Source: Bacillota bacterium (GTDB lineage: Bacteria > Bacillota > Clostridia > Peptostreptococcales > Anaerovoracaceae). Taken from it: 15,718 bases of DNA. The stretch covers positions 1 through 15,718 of the forward strand of contig CAJPNN010000041.1 in the NCBI GenBank assembly GCA_905372035.1, written 5' to 3'. Below, piece after piece: positions 1 to 7,434 of this stretch (position 1 is its first letter; every line of letters begins with the position of its first letter). Below the pieces are notes generated by a model, which was not told the origin of the DNA, ran no database searches, and saw only the letters and a program-made list of their open reading frames with translations. A program made the translations under genes and the position numbers.

Positions 1-4
1 TATC

Positions 5-1441
5 TTAATTTCTTGCTTTATTTATTGCAGCTCTTGCTGCATTTATTATTCCTCTGGAACTGAATGTCGCACCGCTCACAGTGCTTACGTCGGCACTCTG
101 TGCTGCAACAATCTTTCCTGTAACAGCCTTTGCCAAGCCCCAATAAGGTTCATCTTCTTTATGTGACACTACCGACACACTTTTTATTCTGTCGTTACTT
201 ATTGTCACACTTACCGTTATGTTTGCACTTTGATTATATCCTCTGGCACTGCCTGTAAAAGATCCGTCCTTATATTTCTTAGTAACAGCCGGCTGCTGAG
301 GTTTCTGAGGCTGCGGCGCAGGCTGAGGCTGAGGTTGCTGTTTCTGTGGCTGCGGCGCAGGGGCCGGAACCGGTGCCTTTTTATCCCCCTGATTAGGCTG
401 CGGTGCCTGAGCTTTAGGTGTATTTGTATTGTCCTTGTTCTTTACATCTTTTGCATCCTTAGCGTTCATATCTTTTTGCGGATCCTGCTTGGTATTATTA
501 TCTTTGTTATTGTTCTGATCCTGCTGCATTCCCGGAGCATTATCCTGCTCATCAATGCTTTCCGGAGTTTTTTCGCCGTCGGAAATATTAGCATCATCTT
601 TATCTTTATCTTCATCTATGTTTTTTTCCGCTTTGTTCTTGACGTCGCCCTTAACGTTATCCGCACTGTCTGAAGAAGCCATGCTTCCCGGTGCGCTGTA
701 AGCGCAAACAACAATTGCAATGGCGAGCGAGACTATAGCGGGAACACTTCTAAGCAAAATTTTCTTCCCTTTTAACGCTTTATACAGTCTCATAGCCGCA
801 TAACCCGGGAATATAACGCTGTAAGCTATTATAATCGCCCAATAGCCTTCTCTCCCGCTCCTTGCCAAAGGAATCACAAGAAGCATAACATGTATATAGA
901 TCAGAGCATAAAATACATACGCCCATCTTTGAAGCTTCTTCCAACTTTTAGGGTTCATCTTTTTTCTTATACTTTTAAAAGATGTTATACAAAGCGGTAT
1001 CATTATACACATCATAACCATGGTGCATATGGTGGCTAAAATTTGATTTAAAGGCATAACTTTCGGCATGGTGAATAACATTTTAAAATATGTCATTCCG
1101 TAAGATATGTTATGTGCAAGAGTCAGTATAGTAGCTATTATAGAAAGTTCCGCTCTTACCGGCATAAGTTTTTTAATAAGCCAAGACCCGTTAGGTAATG
1201 CACCCGTGTACATAACTATAACGAATAATGCCGTCGCCAATGCTCCTCTTGAAAGTATCGGCCACACCCAGTCGTTCAATACGGGTCCGAAGTCCGATGC
1301 CCATCCCATTTTGGTAGTAACGACAACAGCTACTGCAATTACAGCCGTTATTATATAAAATATACCTCCATGTTTCTTCAAAGGTTTTTGCAATAAAATT
1401 CCCAATGCAAGACCTAAAATTATAGAAACCAAAAAAATCAT
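5..1441 (-). CDS. Membrane flavoprotein: ferric-reductase-like transmembrane domain plus extracellular FMN-binding domain
   Basis: This 478-residue protein probably passes electrons from the membrane to a covalently bound extracellular flavin. Residues 1-250 hold about eight hydrophobic segments (near 1-17, 28-44, 61-80, 98-118, 133-155, 172-192, 199-218, 229-249). His110 and His184 sit inside helices like the heme ligands of MsrQ/ferric-reductase-type domains. Residues 255-385 are a low-complexity linker, first Lys/Asp/Asn-rich, then Pro/Gln-rich, long enough to cross a thick wall. Residues 391-475 are an FMN_bind domain ending in the flavinylation motif TVSGAT, with Thr459 the expected FMN-phosphate acceptor. 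The ATG follows GGAAGGGAG at a slightly long spacing. It lies 80 bp behind the SLH flavoprotein gene and may be partly cotranscribed with it through a hairpin. Its partners are inferred from context. Family assignment is firm for the FMN domain and moderate for the heme domain. Confidence 0.85.
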   Translation of the reverse strand: MIFLVSIILGLALGILLQKPLKKHGGIFYIITAVIAVAVVVTTKMGWASDFGPVLNDWVWPILSRGALATALFVIVMYTGALPNGSWLIKKLMPVRAELSIIATILTLAHNISYGMTYFKMLFTMPKVMPLNQILATICTMVMMCIMIPLCITSFKSIRKKMNPKSWKKLQRWAYVFYALIYIHVMLLVIPLARSGREGYWAIIIAYSVIFPGYAAMRLYKALKGKKILLRSVPAIVSLAIAIVVCAYSAPGSMASSDSADNVKGDVKNKAEKNIDEDKDKDDANISDGEKTPESIDEQDNAPGMQQDQNNNKDNNTKQDPQKDMNAKDAKDVKNKDNTNTPKAQAPQPNQGDKKAPVPAPAPQPQKQQPQPQPAPQPQKPQQPAVTKKYKDGSFTGSARGYNQSANITVSVTISNDRIKSVSVVSHKEDEPYWGLAKAVTGKIVAAQSADVSTVSGATFSSRGIINAARAAINKARN

Positions 1442-1470
1442 AATTTAAAAATCGCTCCCTTCCAACAAAC

Positions 1471-1499
1471 ATGATTCCATAGCACAGCTATGGAATCAT
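1471..1499 (-). terminator. Perfect 13-bp stem-loop between the two flavoprotein genes
   Basis: Positions 1471-1483 and 1487-1499 are exact reverse complements around a 3-base loop. The stem sits 23 bp after the stop of the SLH protein gene and about 30 bp before the start of the membrane flavoprotein gene. In the minus direction it is followed by GTTTGTT, which is a poor U-tract. It could be a leaky intrinsic terminator that lowers expression of the second gene, or an mRNA-stabilising 3' hairpin. Confidence 0.6.
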
Positions 1500-1521
1500 A
1501 TTAATATTATTTCTCTAAAAA

Positions 1522-4500
1522 TCAGTTTTTATATTCTACAAGAAACAGTATGTAACAATTATTAACACCCTCTGTCCAGTCAACTCGTATTGTTTTCGCT
1601 TTAATTTGGGCTGTTGAATCAATTTCCGCACCGTTTGCATCGTAGGCTTTGGCAACAAGTCCTCCAGTTTTGTATTTTGTAGGCAGCTCGACCTTGCCAT
1701 ATGCTGTACTTTTAACGCTTCCGTCCGCATTTCTCAGAACCGTTATAGTTTTAACGGTTATGTTATCATTCTTATCTAAAAGTTTTACCGTTTCTACTTT
1801 CTTAGCTTCATCAACTACATTTATATTGAACTTGTCTTTTATTTCATTTCCTTGAGAGTTGTTCACCTTTACGGAAACTTCTACATTTCCCACGTTACTC
1901 AATATACTGTCGTTCGCAGGATCAACTGATATTCCATAGTTAACGAAATCTTTAAGCTCTACCGTCTTCTTAACGTTGCTTTCATCTGTAAGTTCCACTG
2001 AAAGCCCTGTAAGATCCAATTTATCTCCCTTTGCATAATCCGTCTTTTTAGGCTTATCTTTAACTGCTATACTCTTAATCTTCGCGGTATCAAATTGAGC
2101 CGTGAACCTTACACGCCACAAATCCGAATGATACTTATAAGCGATTTTATCGGAAGGTTTAATATTTTTAGCTTTAAGATTTATAGCAAGAACAGGTTTC
2201 TCATACTGTTTAACTTCCCAGTTGTCAATTTCAACCTCTTCATTATTTTTATTATATACTTTGACACTGTCAACTAACAAATTGTCGCCTTTAGCAAAGT
2301 TTATATCATAGAAGTCTTTATCTTTTTCAATAGGAACGGTTTTAGTCTTACCGTCTTTAAAGCCTATTACAATCTTCTCCAGCTCTATATATTCAACTTT
2401 TCTCTTCGCTATAATATGACTCGTGTGCATTGCCGTTGATTTTTCATGCGTGAAAGTCAACGATAAATATTTGTCCGCATCATAATGATTTTCATCATCC
2501 GGTTTCGGAACAAAACCGAGCGGTAAAGAGCATCTGATCCCCTTAGATGCCAGATCTTTAAATGCAACTATTTCTTTTCTTCCGTCCAAATACGTAACTG
2601 TAAGTTCAAGCTCATCCAGCTTTACAGGCTCATCATAACTTGTATTTACTATTCTCTTTTCTCCCAGCATTAAAGAACGTACTTCCTGATTGATATTGTC
2701 GTTCTTAAATTTAGTTGCACGGCTAAGCGAGTCTTCTATAGCTGCCGTAACTCCTCTGGCTGAGAATGTTGCACCTGAAACGCTGTCAAAGATTTTTCTT
2801 TGTTCAGGAGTTCCCGACCATCCTTTCGCCAATGCTTTCTTCGCAAAAGTAACATTGTTTTCTTTTTTTACCGAATCGTATATCTTGTCGTAATTACGCT
2901 TATATCCCTTATCATCTCCAAAGTTTGTAAGTTCTATATCTTCAACTTTTCCTTTTTTGACCGTAACTTTTACTTCTGTAGGAGGTATATATTTACCTAA
3001 GTACATATTATCCTCTTCATAATATCCTCTACCCTGGCCATACCATTCTCCGTCGGCATAATCCGTCTTCAAATTTATAAATTCTTTTAAAGCATCCTCC
3101 ACTGCGGCTAAAATAGCTTTTGAAGAAACGGTAGCTCCCGCAACAGTGTCCACATCGGTTCCGTTTTTGTCCGCTATTTTTTTAAGTATAGGTTTTGCCA
3201 TTTCAAAATAGCTCGGTGTCTCATTATGACTGTCGACAACTACGCTCTTTATCTTCTTACCCTCTACTTTTACAGTTACTTTGATTTCTCCTCCGTATCC
3301 GATGCCTACTCCCTGATAGTCACCGTCTTTTGTGAGCAAACCGTCAAATATTTTCTTATTCGGCTGACTTGGCGCAGGTCCGCCTCCAACACTTCCACCT
3401 CCGGTTCCTCCTGTGGACGCTGTAGCTCCCGGCTTCTCAGTCTTTCCTTGAGCCTGGGAAAGTGCATCTTTTATTGCATTAAGTATAGCTTTGCTGGTTA
3501 TTGTAGCTCCGGAAACGGTATCAATCCCTTCTACACTTCCCTTTTGCTTTATTTTATCGATAAAACCGTCTACAAGTGCATAATATGCAGGAGTTTCTGT
3601 ATGACTTACAACTTTCGCATCAACCATTTTACCGTTTTTAACAGTAATCTGAACGGTTATCTTTCCGCTGTATCCTTCCGCCACTCCTGTATATACTCCG
3701 TCTTTTAAAGTTCCTGTATTTTCTTCTCCTTCCACAATTTTTGTATCAGGATTTTCTTTTACGGTTTTTCCGCCTATTTTGCTGTTAACAATATTTACTT
3801 TGCTTACATTTTTGCCGAGCTTAAGATCTCCCTCGATCACAGTATCCTTTATCGTTACTCCGTCTACAAGTACTGTTATCTGTTTTGCACTCTTGATCAT
3901 GTACTTACCCGGAAAAGCGATAATTCTGTTATCTTTTTTATATCTGTCCATCAGTACTACTATCTGTGCTCTCGTTGCAAGCTTTAACGGTTCGATCTTT
4001 CCTGCAAACCCTGTAACATATCCGCTTGCGACAGCTTTTCCCACTCCGTCTTTAGCCCACGAAGAAACATTTTTTCCGTCCGCTACCGCTTCAAGCGACA
4101 TACTTTCCTGAGCTTTGCTTATTCTTGCCAGTATGGTATATGCCTGCTCATTGGTTATAGTTTTAAGCGGTCCCATCATATCGGCAGATATTCCCGTTAT
4201 ATACCCTGCTTCAAGTGCCTTTGCAACCTCTGATCTGTACCATGCATTTTTTTTGACATCTTTAAAGTTTGATACTTTATCACTTTCTTTCGTTAACCCT
4301 AGTATGCGATTAACTATAGCTATAAACTCCGCCCTTGTTATAGAACTGTCCGGATTTATAGCCCCTTTTGCATCTCCTTTTAAATTTCCTGCCGCTATGT
4401 TTTCTTTTATTATATCCTCTGCCCAATGCCCTTTTATGTCGCTAGGCAGACTGTCCGCAAAAACATTCATCGGAATGGCTGTAACAAGCATAGCAAGCGT

Positions 4501-4536
4501 TGTCACTATCGCTGCAGCCTTTTTGAAAAACTTCAT
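1522..4536 (-). CDS. S-layer-anchored protein with three FMN-binding (flavinylated) domains and Ig-like C-terminal region
   Basis: A 1004-residue secreted surface protein. It has a signal peptide (1-27, cleavage near VFA-DS), three SLH domains (about 33-75, 89-137, 155-197) for cell-wall attachment, and a short beta-rung segment (about 221-255). Three FMN_bind domains follow at about 279-360, 404-484 and 494-604. Their ApbE-type motifs are TVSGAT (Thr345), TVAGAT (Thr469) and SVSGAT (Thr590). A Gly/Ser/Pro-rich linker (about 371-392) separates the first two. The third domain is longer and diverged. Residues 615-1004 are beta-rich, with Ig-like repeats (for example about 815-910) whose family I cannot pin down. 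The ATG has a good AGGAG 7 bases upstream. The likely job is a multi-flavin electron carrier in the S-layer, fed by the membrane flavoprotein encoded next. Domain calls are strong; the electron-transfer role is inferred from the family. Confidence 0.9.
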   Translation of the reverse strand: MKFFKKAAAIVTTLAMLVTAIPMNVFADSLPSDIKGHWAEDIIKENIAAGNLKGDAKGAINPDSSITRAEFIAIVNRILGLTKESDKVSNFKDVKKNAWYRSEVAKALEAGYITGISADMMGPLKTITNEQAYTILARISKAQESMSLEAVADGKNVSSWAKDGVGKAVASGYVTGFAGKIEPLKLATRAQIVVLMDRYKKDNRIIAFPGKYMIKSAKQITVLVDGVTIKDTVIEGDLKLGKNVSKVNIVNSKIGGKTVKENPDTKIVEGEENTGTLKDGVYTGVAEGYSGKITVQITVKNGKMVDAKVVSHTETPAYYALVDGFIDKIKQKGSVEGIDTVSGATITSKAILNAIKDALSQAQGKTEKPGATASTGGTGGGSVGGGPAPSQPNKKIFDGLLTKDGDYQGVGIGYGGEIKVTVKVEGKKIKSVVVDSHNETPSYFEMAKPILKKIADKNGTDVDTVAGATVSSKAILAAVEDALKEFINLKTDYADGEWYGQGRGYYEEDNMYLGKYIPPTEVKVTVKKGKVEDIELTNFGDDKGYKRNYDKIYDSVKKENNVTFAKKALAKGWSGTPEQRKIFDSVSGATFSARGVTAAIEDSLSRATKFKNDNINQEVRSLMLGEKRIVNTSYDEPVKLDELELTVTYLDGRKEIVAFKDLASKGIRCSLPLGFVPKPDDENHYDADKYLSLTFTHEKSTAMHTSHIIAKRKVEYIELEKIVIGFKDGKTKTVPIEKDKDFYDINFAKGDNLLVDSVKVYNKNNEEVEIDNWEVKQYEKPVLAINLKAKNIKPSDKIAYKYHSDLWRVRFTAQFDTAKIKSIAVKDKPKKTDYAKGDKLDLTGLSVELTDESNVKKTVELKDFVNYGISVDPANDSILSNVGNVEVSVKVNNSQGNEIKDKFNINVVDEAKKVETVKLLDKNDNITVKTITVLRNADGSVKSTAYGKVELPTKYKTGGLVAKAYDANGAEIDSTAQIKAKTIRVDWTEGVNNCYILFLVEYKN

Positions 4537-4653
4537 AACTTTTCTCCTTTCAATCTTTAAATCCTTTTAATCAGTGACCCTTAATGTCTGCACTAAGTTT
4601 AGATTAAACATCGTTGTTATCTTTACCCATATTTCTCTAATAAAAAACAATCT

Positions 4654-4679
4654 GCAAAGTTAGCTTTTCAAAACTTTGC
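4654..4679. repeat. Inverted repeat at the start of the SLH-gene transcript
   Basis: GCAAAGTT (4654-4661) and AACTTTGC (4672-4679) are exact 8-base inverted copies separated by 10 bases. They begin just downstream of the predicted -10 box, so the hairpin would form at the extreme 5' end of the mRNA. It could protect the 5' end of the mRNA or serve as a repressor operator. Confidence 0.5.
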
Positions 4680-4685
4680 TATATA

Positions 4686-4714
4686 AATATAGTATAAAAA
4701 TTTTTTCGTGTCAA
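4686..4714 (-). promoter_or_regulatory. Sigma-A-like promoter of the SLH flavoprotein gene
   Basis: Read on the minus strand, TTGACA (4714-4709) is followed after exactly 17 bases by TATATT (4691-4686). The -35 box is a perfect match to consensus and the -10 box differs at one position. Transcription would start near 4679, giving a leader of about 140 bases before the ATG at 4536. The rest of that leader (4554-4653) shows no other structure I can support. Confidence 0.75.
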
Positions 4715-4769
4715 GAAATTTAAACAGGAAAGAATAAAACCATTTAGATTTCAAGTGATATGAAGATTC

Positions 4770-4788
4770 TGCAGAAATCATTTCTGCA
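4770..4788. promoter_or_regulatory. 19-bp perfect palindrome, candidate operator
   Basis: TGCAGAAATCATTTCTGCA has 9-base arms around one central base, too tight for an RNA hairpin and typical of a dimeric regulator site. It lies about 55 bp upstream of the -35 box of the SLH-gene promoter and beyond the transporter terminator, an activator-like position. The cognate protein is unknown. Confidence 0.4.
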
Positions 4789-4886
4789 ATAAGTTATGAT
4801 ACCCGAATTTTTCACGCATTTGCAATCCTCGGATCTTAAGATATAGATTGATTTTATTTAAAGTATAAGTTCAATTATAACGATAT

Positions 4887-4921
4887 AAAAAAAATGAGGA
4901 TTTTTTACTCCTCACTTTTTT
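4887..4921 (-). terminator. Intrinsic terminator of the amino acid ABC transporter operon
   Basis: In the minus direction TGAGGA (4914-4909) pairs with TCCTCA (4900-4895) across an 8-base loop and is followed by eight T residues (4894-4887). It lies 11 bases past the ATPase stop codon. A T-run on the other side means it could also stop plus-strand transcription. Confidence 0.85.
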
Positions 4922-4925
4922 GATT

Positions 4926-5648
4926 TTATAAAATTTTGCTTAGAAATTCTTTGGTTCTTTGATTTTGCGGATTCTTAAATATATCATCCGGTGAACCCTG
5001 CTCCACTATACAGCCTTCGTCCATAAATAAAACTCTGTCGGCAACTTCTCTTGCAAAACCCATCTCATGTGTAACTATGACCATAGTCATCCCTTTTTTA
5101 GCCAAGTTTTTCATAACCGCAAGAACTTCTCCCACCATTTCCGGATCAAGGGCGGAAGTCGGTTCATCAAACAACATAATTTCGGGCTCCATCGCAAGTG
5201 CCCTCGCTATTGCCACTCGCTGCTTCTGACCGCCTGATAATGCACTCGGATATACACCCGCTTTATCTTCAAGTCCTACTGTTTTTAAAAGCTCCATAGC
5301 TTTATTCTCAGCATCGCTTTTATGCATACCCTTTACCTTAACAGGTGCTAAGGCGATATTCTCCAAAGTATTTTTATGAGGAAAAAGATTAAAATTCTGA
5401 AATACCATACCAAGTTTTTCTCTAACTTTATCTATATTGATTTTAGAATCGGTTATAGTCTCGCCGTCAAGCACTATATCACCCGAATCAGGTTTTTCTA
5501 AAAGGTTCAAACATCTTAAAAATGTAGATTTCCCCGATCCTGAAGGTCCTATAATACAAACTACTTCCTTATCTTCTATTCTTTCAGAAATATTATTTAA
5601 AACGCTCAGGTTTCCGAAACTTTTTGAAAGGTTTTTAACTTCTATCAC
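4926..5648 (-). CDS. Polar amino acid ABC transporter, ATP-binding protein
   Basis: A 240-residue cytoplasmic ATPase that powers uptake with the adjacent permease and binding protein (GlnQ/PAAT family). Walker A is GPSGSGKST (34-42), the Q-loop is Gln84, the signature is LSGGQ (137-141), Walker B is IMLFDEPT (157-164) and the H-loop is His194. All key residues are present and the length is normal for the family. I start it at GTG 5648, which gives the family-typical MIEVKNLSKSF and has GGAG (5661-5658) 9 bases upstream. The GTG overlaps the permease stop as GTGA, a sign of translational coupling. The frame stays open 39 codons further upstream, but that stretch only overlaps the permease gene and does not resemble an ABC ATPase. 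Last gene of its operon, followed by a terminator. Confidence 0.95.
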   Translation of the reverse strand: MIEVKNLSKSFGNLSVLNNISERIEDKEVVCIIGPSGSGKSTFLRCLNLLEKPDSGDIVLDGETITDSKINIDKVREKLGMVFQNFNLFPHKNTLENIALAPVKVKGMHKSDAENKAMELLKTVGLEDKAGVYPSALSGGQKQRVAIARALAMEPEIMLFDEPTSALDPEMVGEVLAVMKNLAKKGMTMVIVTHEMGFAREVADRVLFMDEGCIVEQGSPDDIFKNPQNQRTKEFLSKIL

Positions 5649-6322
5649 TGCACCATTCTCCTTTCCATATAGTTTACCAAGCGGGAAAGCGGAATAGTCA
5701 TCATCAAATAGACGACAGCCACACCTATATACGCAGGAAAGGTCTGATAGTCGGAAGCAGCCCAAAGCTGCCCTTTTCTTGTAACTTCCACTATTGATAT
5801 TATAGATAATATAGAGGTTTCTTTAATTAATGTAACAAATTCGTTTCCGAGTGCAGGTAAAATTATCTTAAATGCTTGAGGGATTATTATATTTCTCATG
5901 GTCATAGAATGTGTCATACCAAGAGATCTTGCAGCTTCCGTCTGTCCTTTATCGACGGCTTGCATTCCGCTCCTTATGACCTCCGCCATATACGCAGAAC
6001 TGTTTATCCCGCACGCAATTATTCCTGCAAGCAGCATATTGTTCCAGTTAAACATAACGGATCCACCTGTTATCGTCGTTATAAGGTTAGGTATTCCGTA
6101 AACCAGTATAAGCACCTGTACAAGCAGCGGTGTGCCTCTCAGCATTTCTATATAAATTGTAGTTATTACCCTAAGCGGCTTTCTCCTGCTCATCTTTCCA
6201 TTAGATATAATAAATCCTAACAAAAGCCCTATCACAAGTGATGCTGCTGTTATCATAAGCGTTATATGTGCACCTTTTAATGCAACCTGTATACCATACC
6301 CGTAATATGATAGCTGTTCCAT
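5645..6322 (-). CDS. Polar amino acid ABC transporter, permease protein
   Basis: A 225-residue inner-membrane permease of the HisMQ/PAAT type. Hydrophobic segments lie near 20-40, 52-80, 96-114, 150-175 and 195-215. The EAA loop that docks on the ATPase is visible as EAARSLGM (129-136) with IIIPQAF just after it. The N-terminal region contains the characteristic RGTPLLVQV (62-70). The ATG at 6322 has a perfect AGGAGG four bases upstream. It is the only permease gene here, so a homodimer is likely. The gene overlaps the ATPase by four bases and follows the binding protein after a 128-base spacer with inverted repeats. The substrate cannot be read from the sequence; glutamine, cystine or another polar amino acid are all possible. 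Confidence 0.95.
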   Translation of the reverse strand: MEQLSYYGYGIQVALKGAHITLMITAASLVIGLLLGFIISNGKMSRRKPLRVITTIYIEMLRGTPLLVQVLILVYGIPNLITTITGGSVMFNWNNMLLAGIIACGINSSAYMAEVIRSGMQAVDKGQTEAARSLGMTHSMTMRNIIIPQAFKIILPALGNEFVTLIKETSILSIISIVEVTRKGQLWAASDYQTFPAYIGVAVVYLMMTIPLSRLVNYMERRMVQ

Positions 6323-6338
6323 GATACCTCCTGCATAT

Positions 6339-6418
6339 ATATAGCCCGGTCAAATCACCCGCTATCTCAACATACTGTAGAAGTATTGTGATACGAATAA
6401 CTGTCAACCCGGCTATAT
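6339..6418 (-). repeat. Long-range inverted repeat between binding-protein and permease genes
   Basis: Positions 6339-6349 (ATATAGCCCGG) can pair with 6409-6418 (CCGGCTATAT) with one bulged C. This encloses about 59 bases that contain a smaller hairpin, ATACT/AGTAT (6372-6376, 6382-6386). Such structures after the first cistron often stabilise binding-protein mRNA or lower expression of the downstream genes. There is no T-tract, so it is not a classic terminator. The functional reading is inference. Confidence 0.45.
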
Positions 6419-6450
6419 TATTTTAGATTCATAAAAATCTTTTATACACT

Positions 6451-7236
6451 TTATTTAAACCATTTCTTCACGATTTTGTCGAACTCTCCATTTTTCTTTA
6501 AATTCGCAAGTCCTTTATTAATCTTTTTTAAAAGCTCATCGTTTCCTTTTTTTACTGCGATTCCATAGGATTCCGCATCCATAGTTTTACCTACAATTTT
6601 AATCTTGCCTTTTTGTTTTTTAATGTACGCTTCCGTTACCGGTTTATCATTTATCACCGCATCTGCATATCCGCTTATAACCTGCATAACCGCAACATCT
6701 ACACCGTTAAGTAATGTAACATCTCCTATCTTACCCTCTTTTTTGAGTTCTTCCGCCTTTGCCGCACCTGCAGTTCCCGCCTGTGCGGATACCTTCATAT
6801 CTTTTGTAAGGTCATTTACACTTTTTACTTTATTATTATCACTCTTAACCGCCAAAACAAGACCTGCGTCCCAATAAGCATCACTGAAATCCACCTGCTT
6901 AGCTCTTTTCTTGTTGATACTGATGCCGGCTGCGGCAATATCTATGTTTCCTGCTTGGAGTGACGGAATCAAACCTGCAAACTCCAAATGTACAAATTCA
7001 ACTTTAAAGCCTTGGTCCTTTGCTATCGCTTTCATGAGATCCATATCAAATCCTGTTATATTCTGATTGTCATCTATCGTATCAAACGGTGGAAATGTAG
7101 GTTCTGTACCAACTTTTAAAATTTGTTTCTCACCTTTTTGTCCATCATTACCGCTTTTCTTATCTCCGCATCCCGCCATTGAAAAAATTAATGTAACAGC
7201 TAAGGATATCGCTAATATTTTTTTAAATTTTTTCAT
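6451..7236 (-). CDS. Polar amino acid ABC transporter, substrate-binding lipoprotein
   Basis: A 261-residue family 3 extracellular solute-binding protein. A lipoprotein signal (1-22) ends in the lipobox MAGC, so Cys23 is expected to be lipidated, tethering the protein to the outer face of the membrane. The family-typical opening is KVGTEPTFPPF (41-51), followed by FDMDLMKAIAK (63-73), the segment with Arg111 and VDFSDAY (115-121), and NDKP (196-199). Arg111 and Asp197 are the likely ligands for the substrate carboxylate and amino groups. I choose ATG 7236 because AGAGG lies 8 bases upstream and it starts the signal peptide properly; another in-frame ATG at 7254 has no ribosome site. First gene of the transporter operon. 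Ligand unknown. Confidence 0.93.
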   Translation of the reverse strand: MKKFKKILAISLAVTLIFSMAGCGDKKSGNDGQKGEKQILKVGTEPTFPPFDTIDDNQNITGFDMDLMKAIAKDQGFKVEFVHLEFAGLIPSLQAGNIDIAAAGISINKKRAKQVDFSDAYWDAGLVLAVKSDNNKVKSVNDLTKDMKVSAQAGTAGAAKAEELKKEGKIGDVTLLNGVDVAVMQVISGYADAVINDKPVTEAYIKKQKGKIKIVGKTMDAESYGIAVKKGNDELLKKINKGLANLKKNGEFDKIVKKWFK

Positions 7237-7266
7237 TTTTATTACCTCTTTCATATTTTATATTTT

Positions 7267-7290
7267 GTGCTTATGCTTATGCTTGTGCTT
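7267..7290. repeat. Tandem hexamer repeat (RTGCTT x4; AAGCAY on the coding strand)
   Basis: Four back-to-back copies: GTGCTT, ATGCTT, ATGCTT, GTGCTT, then a partial copy GTGTAT. They fill almost the whole predicted start of the binding-protein mRNA, between the -10 box and the ribosome site. They could be a slippage-prone variable tract or an unstructured leader. Confidence 0.8.
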
Positions 7291-7297
7291 GTGTATA

Positions 7298-7326
7298 ATT
7301 ATACATCTATATTCATTAATATGCAA
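7298..7326 (-). promoter_or_regulatory. Probable promoter of the ABC transporter operon
   Basis: A perfect TATAAT (7303-7298 on the minus strand) with TTGCAT (7326-7321) 17 bases upstream. The -35 box is weak (only TTG matches), so an activator or another start is possible. Transcription would start near 7291 and give a leader of about 55 bases. Confidence 0.5.
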
Positions 7327-7376
7327 TACTTTTATATCAAAATTTTTTACGTCGAATGAGTCATACTTCCAACTTA

Positions 7377-7426
7377 AAAGAGGGCATAAAATCATGTGAT
7401 AGGTAAATCACACAATCAACGCCCTC
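7377..7426 (-). terminator. Likely terminator of the preT-preA operon
   Basis: In the minus direction GAGGGC (7426-7421) pairs with GCCCTC (7385-7380), followed by TTTT. Inside is a second helix whose core is TGTGAT/ATCACA (7412-7407 and 7400-7395 as RNA), extendable to 10 pairs with two G-U pairs across a 6-base loop. It lies about 200 bases after the preA stop, beyond an imperfect repeat. The short U-tract makes it moderate rather than strong. Confidence 0.55.
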
Positions 7427-7434
7427 CTCGGATA

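Noticed and set aside
230..673. Plus-strand open frame of 147 codons rich in Arg and Leu
   Set aside because: It is the antisense of the Pro/Gln and Lys/Asp linker of the membrane flavoprotein; the low-complexity codons keep the frame open, and there is no family signal.
3226..3708. Plus-strand open frame of 160 codons
   Set aside because: Antisense to the FMN-binding domains of the SLH protein, with a Ser/Gly stretch mirroring the linker; no independent support.
5649..5765. 39-residue N-terminal extension of the ABC ATPase
   Set aside because: It overlaps the permease gene, has no similarity to ABC ATPases, and the GTG at 5648 has a good ribosome site.
7395..7412. CRP/FNR-like site TGTGAT-N6-ATCACA
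   Set aside because: The TGTGA and TCACA halves are 8, not 6, bases apart, and the repeat is the core of a longer hairpin followed by T residues, so a terminator explains it better.
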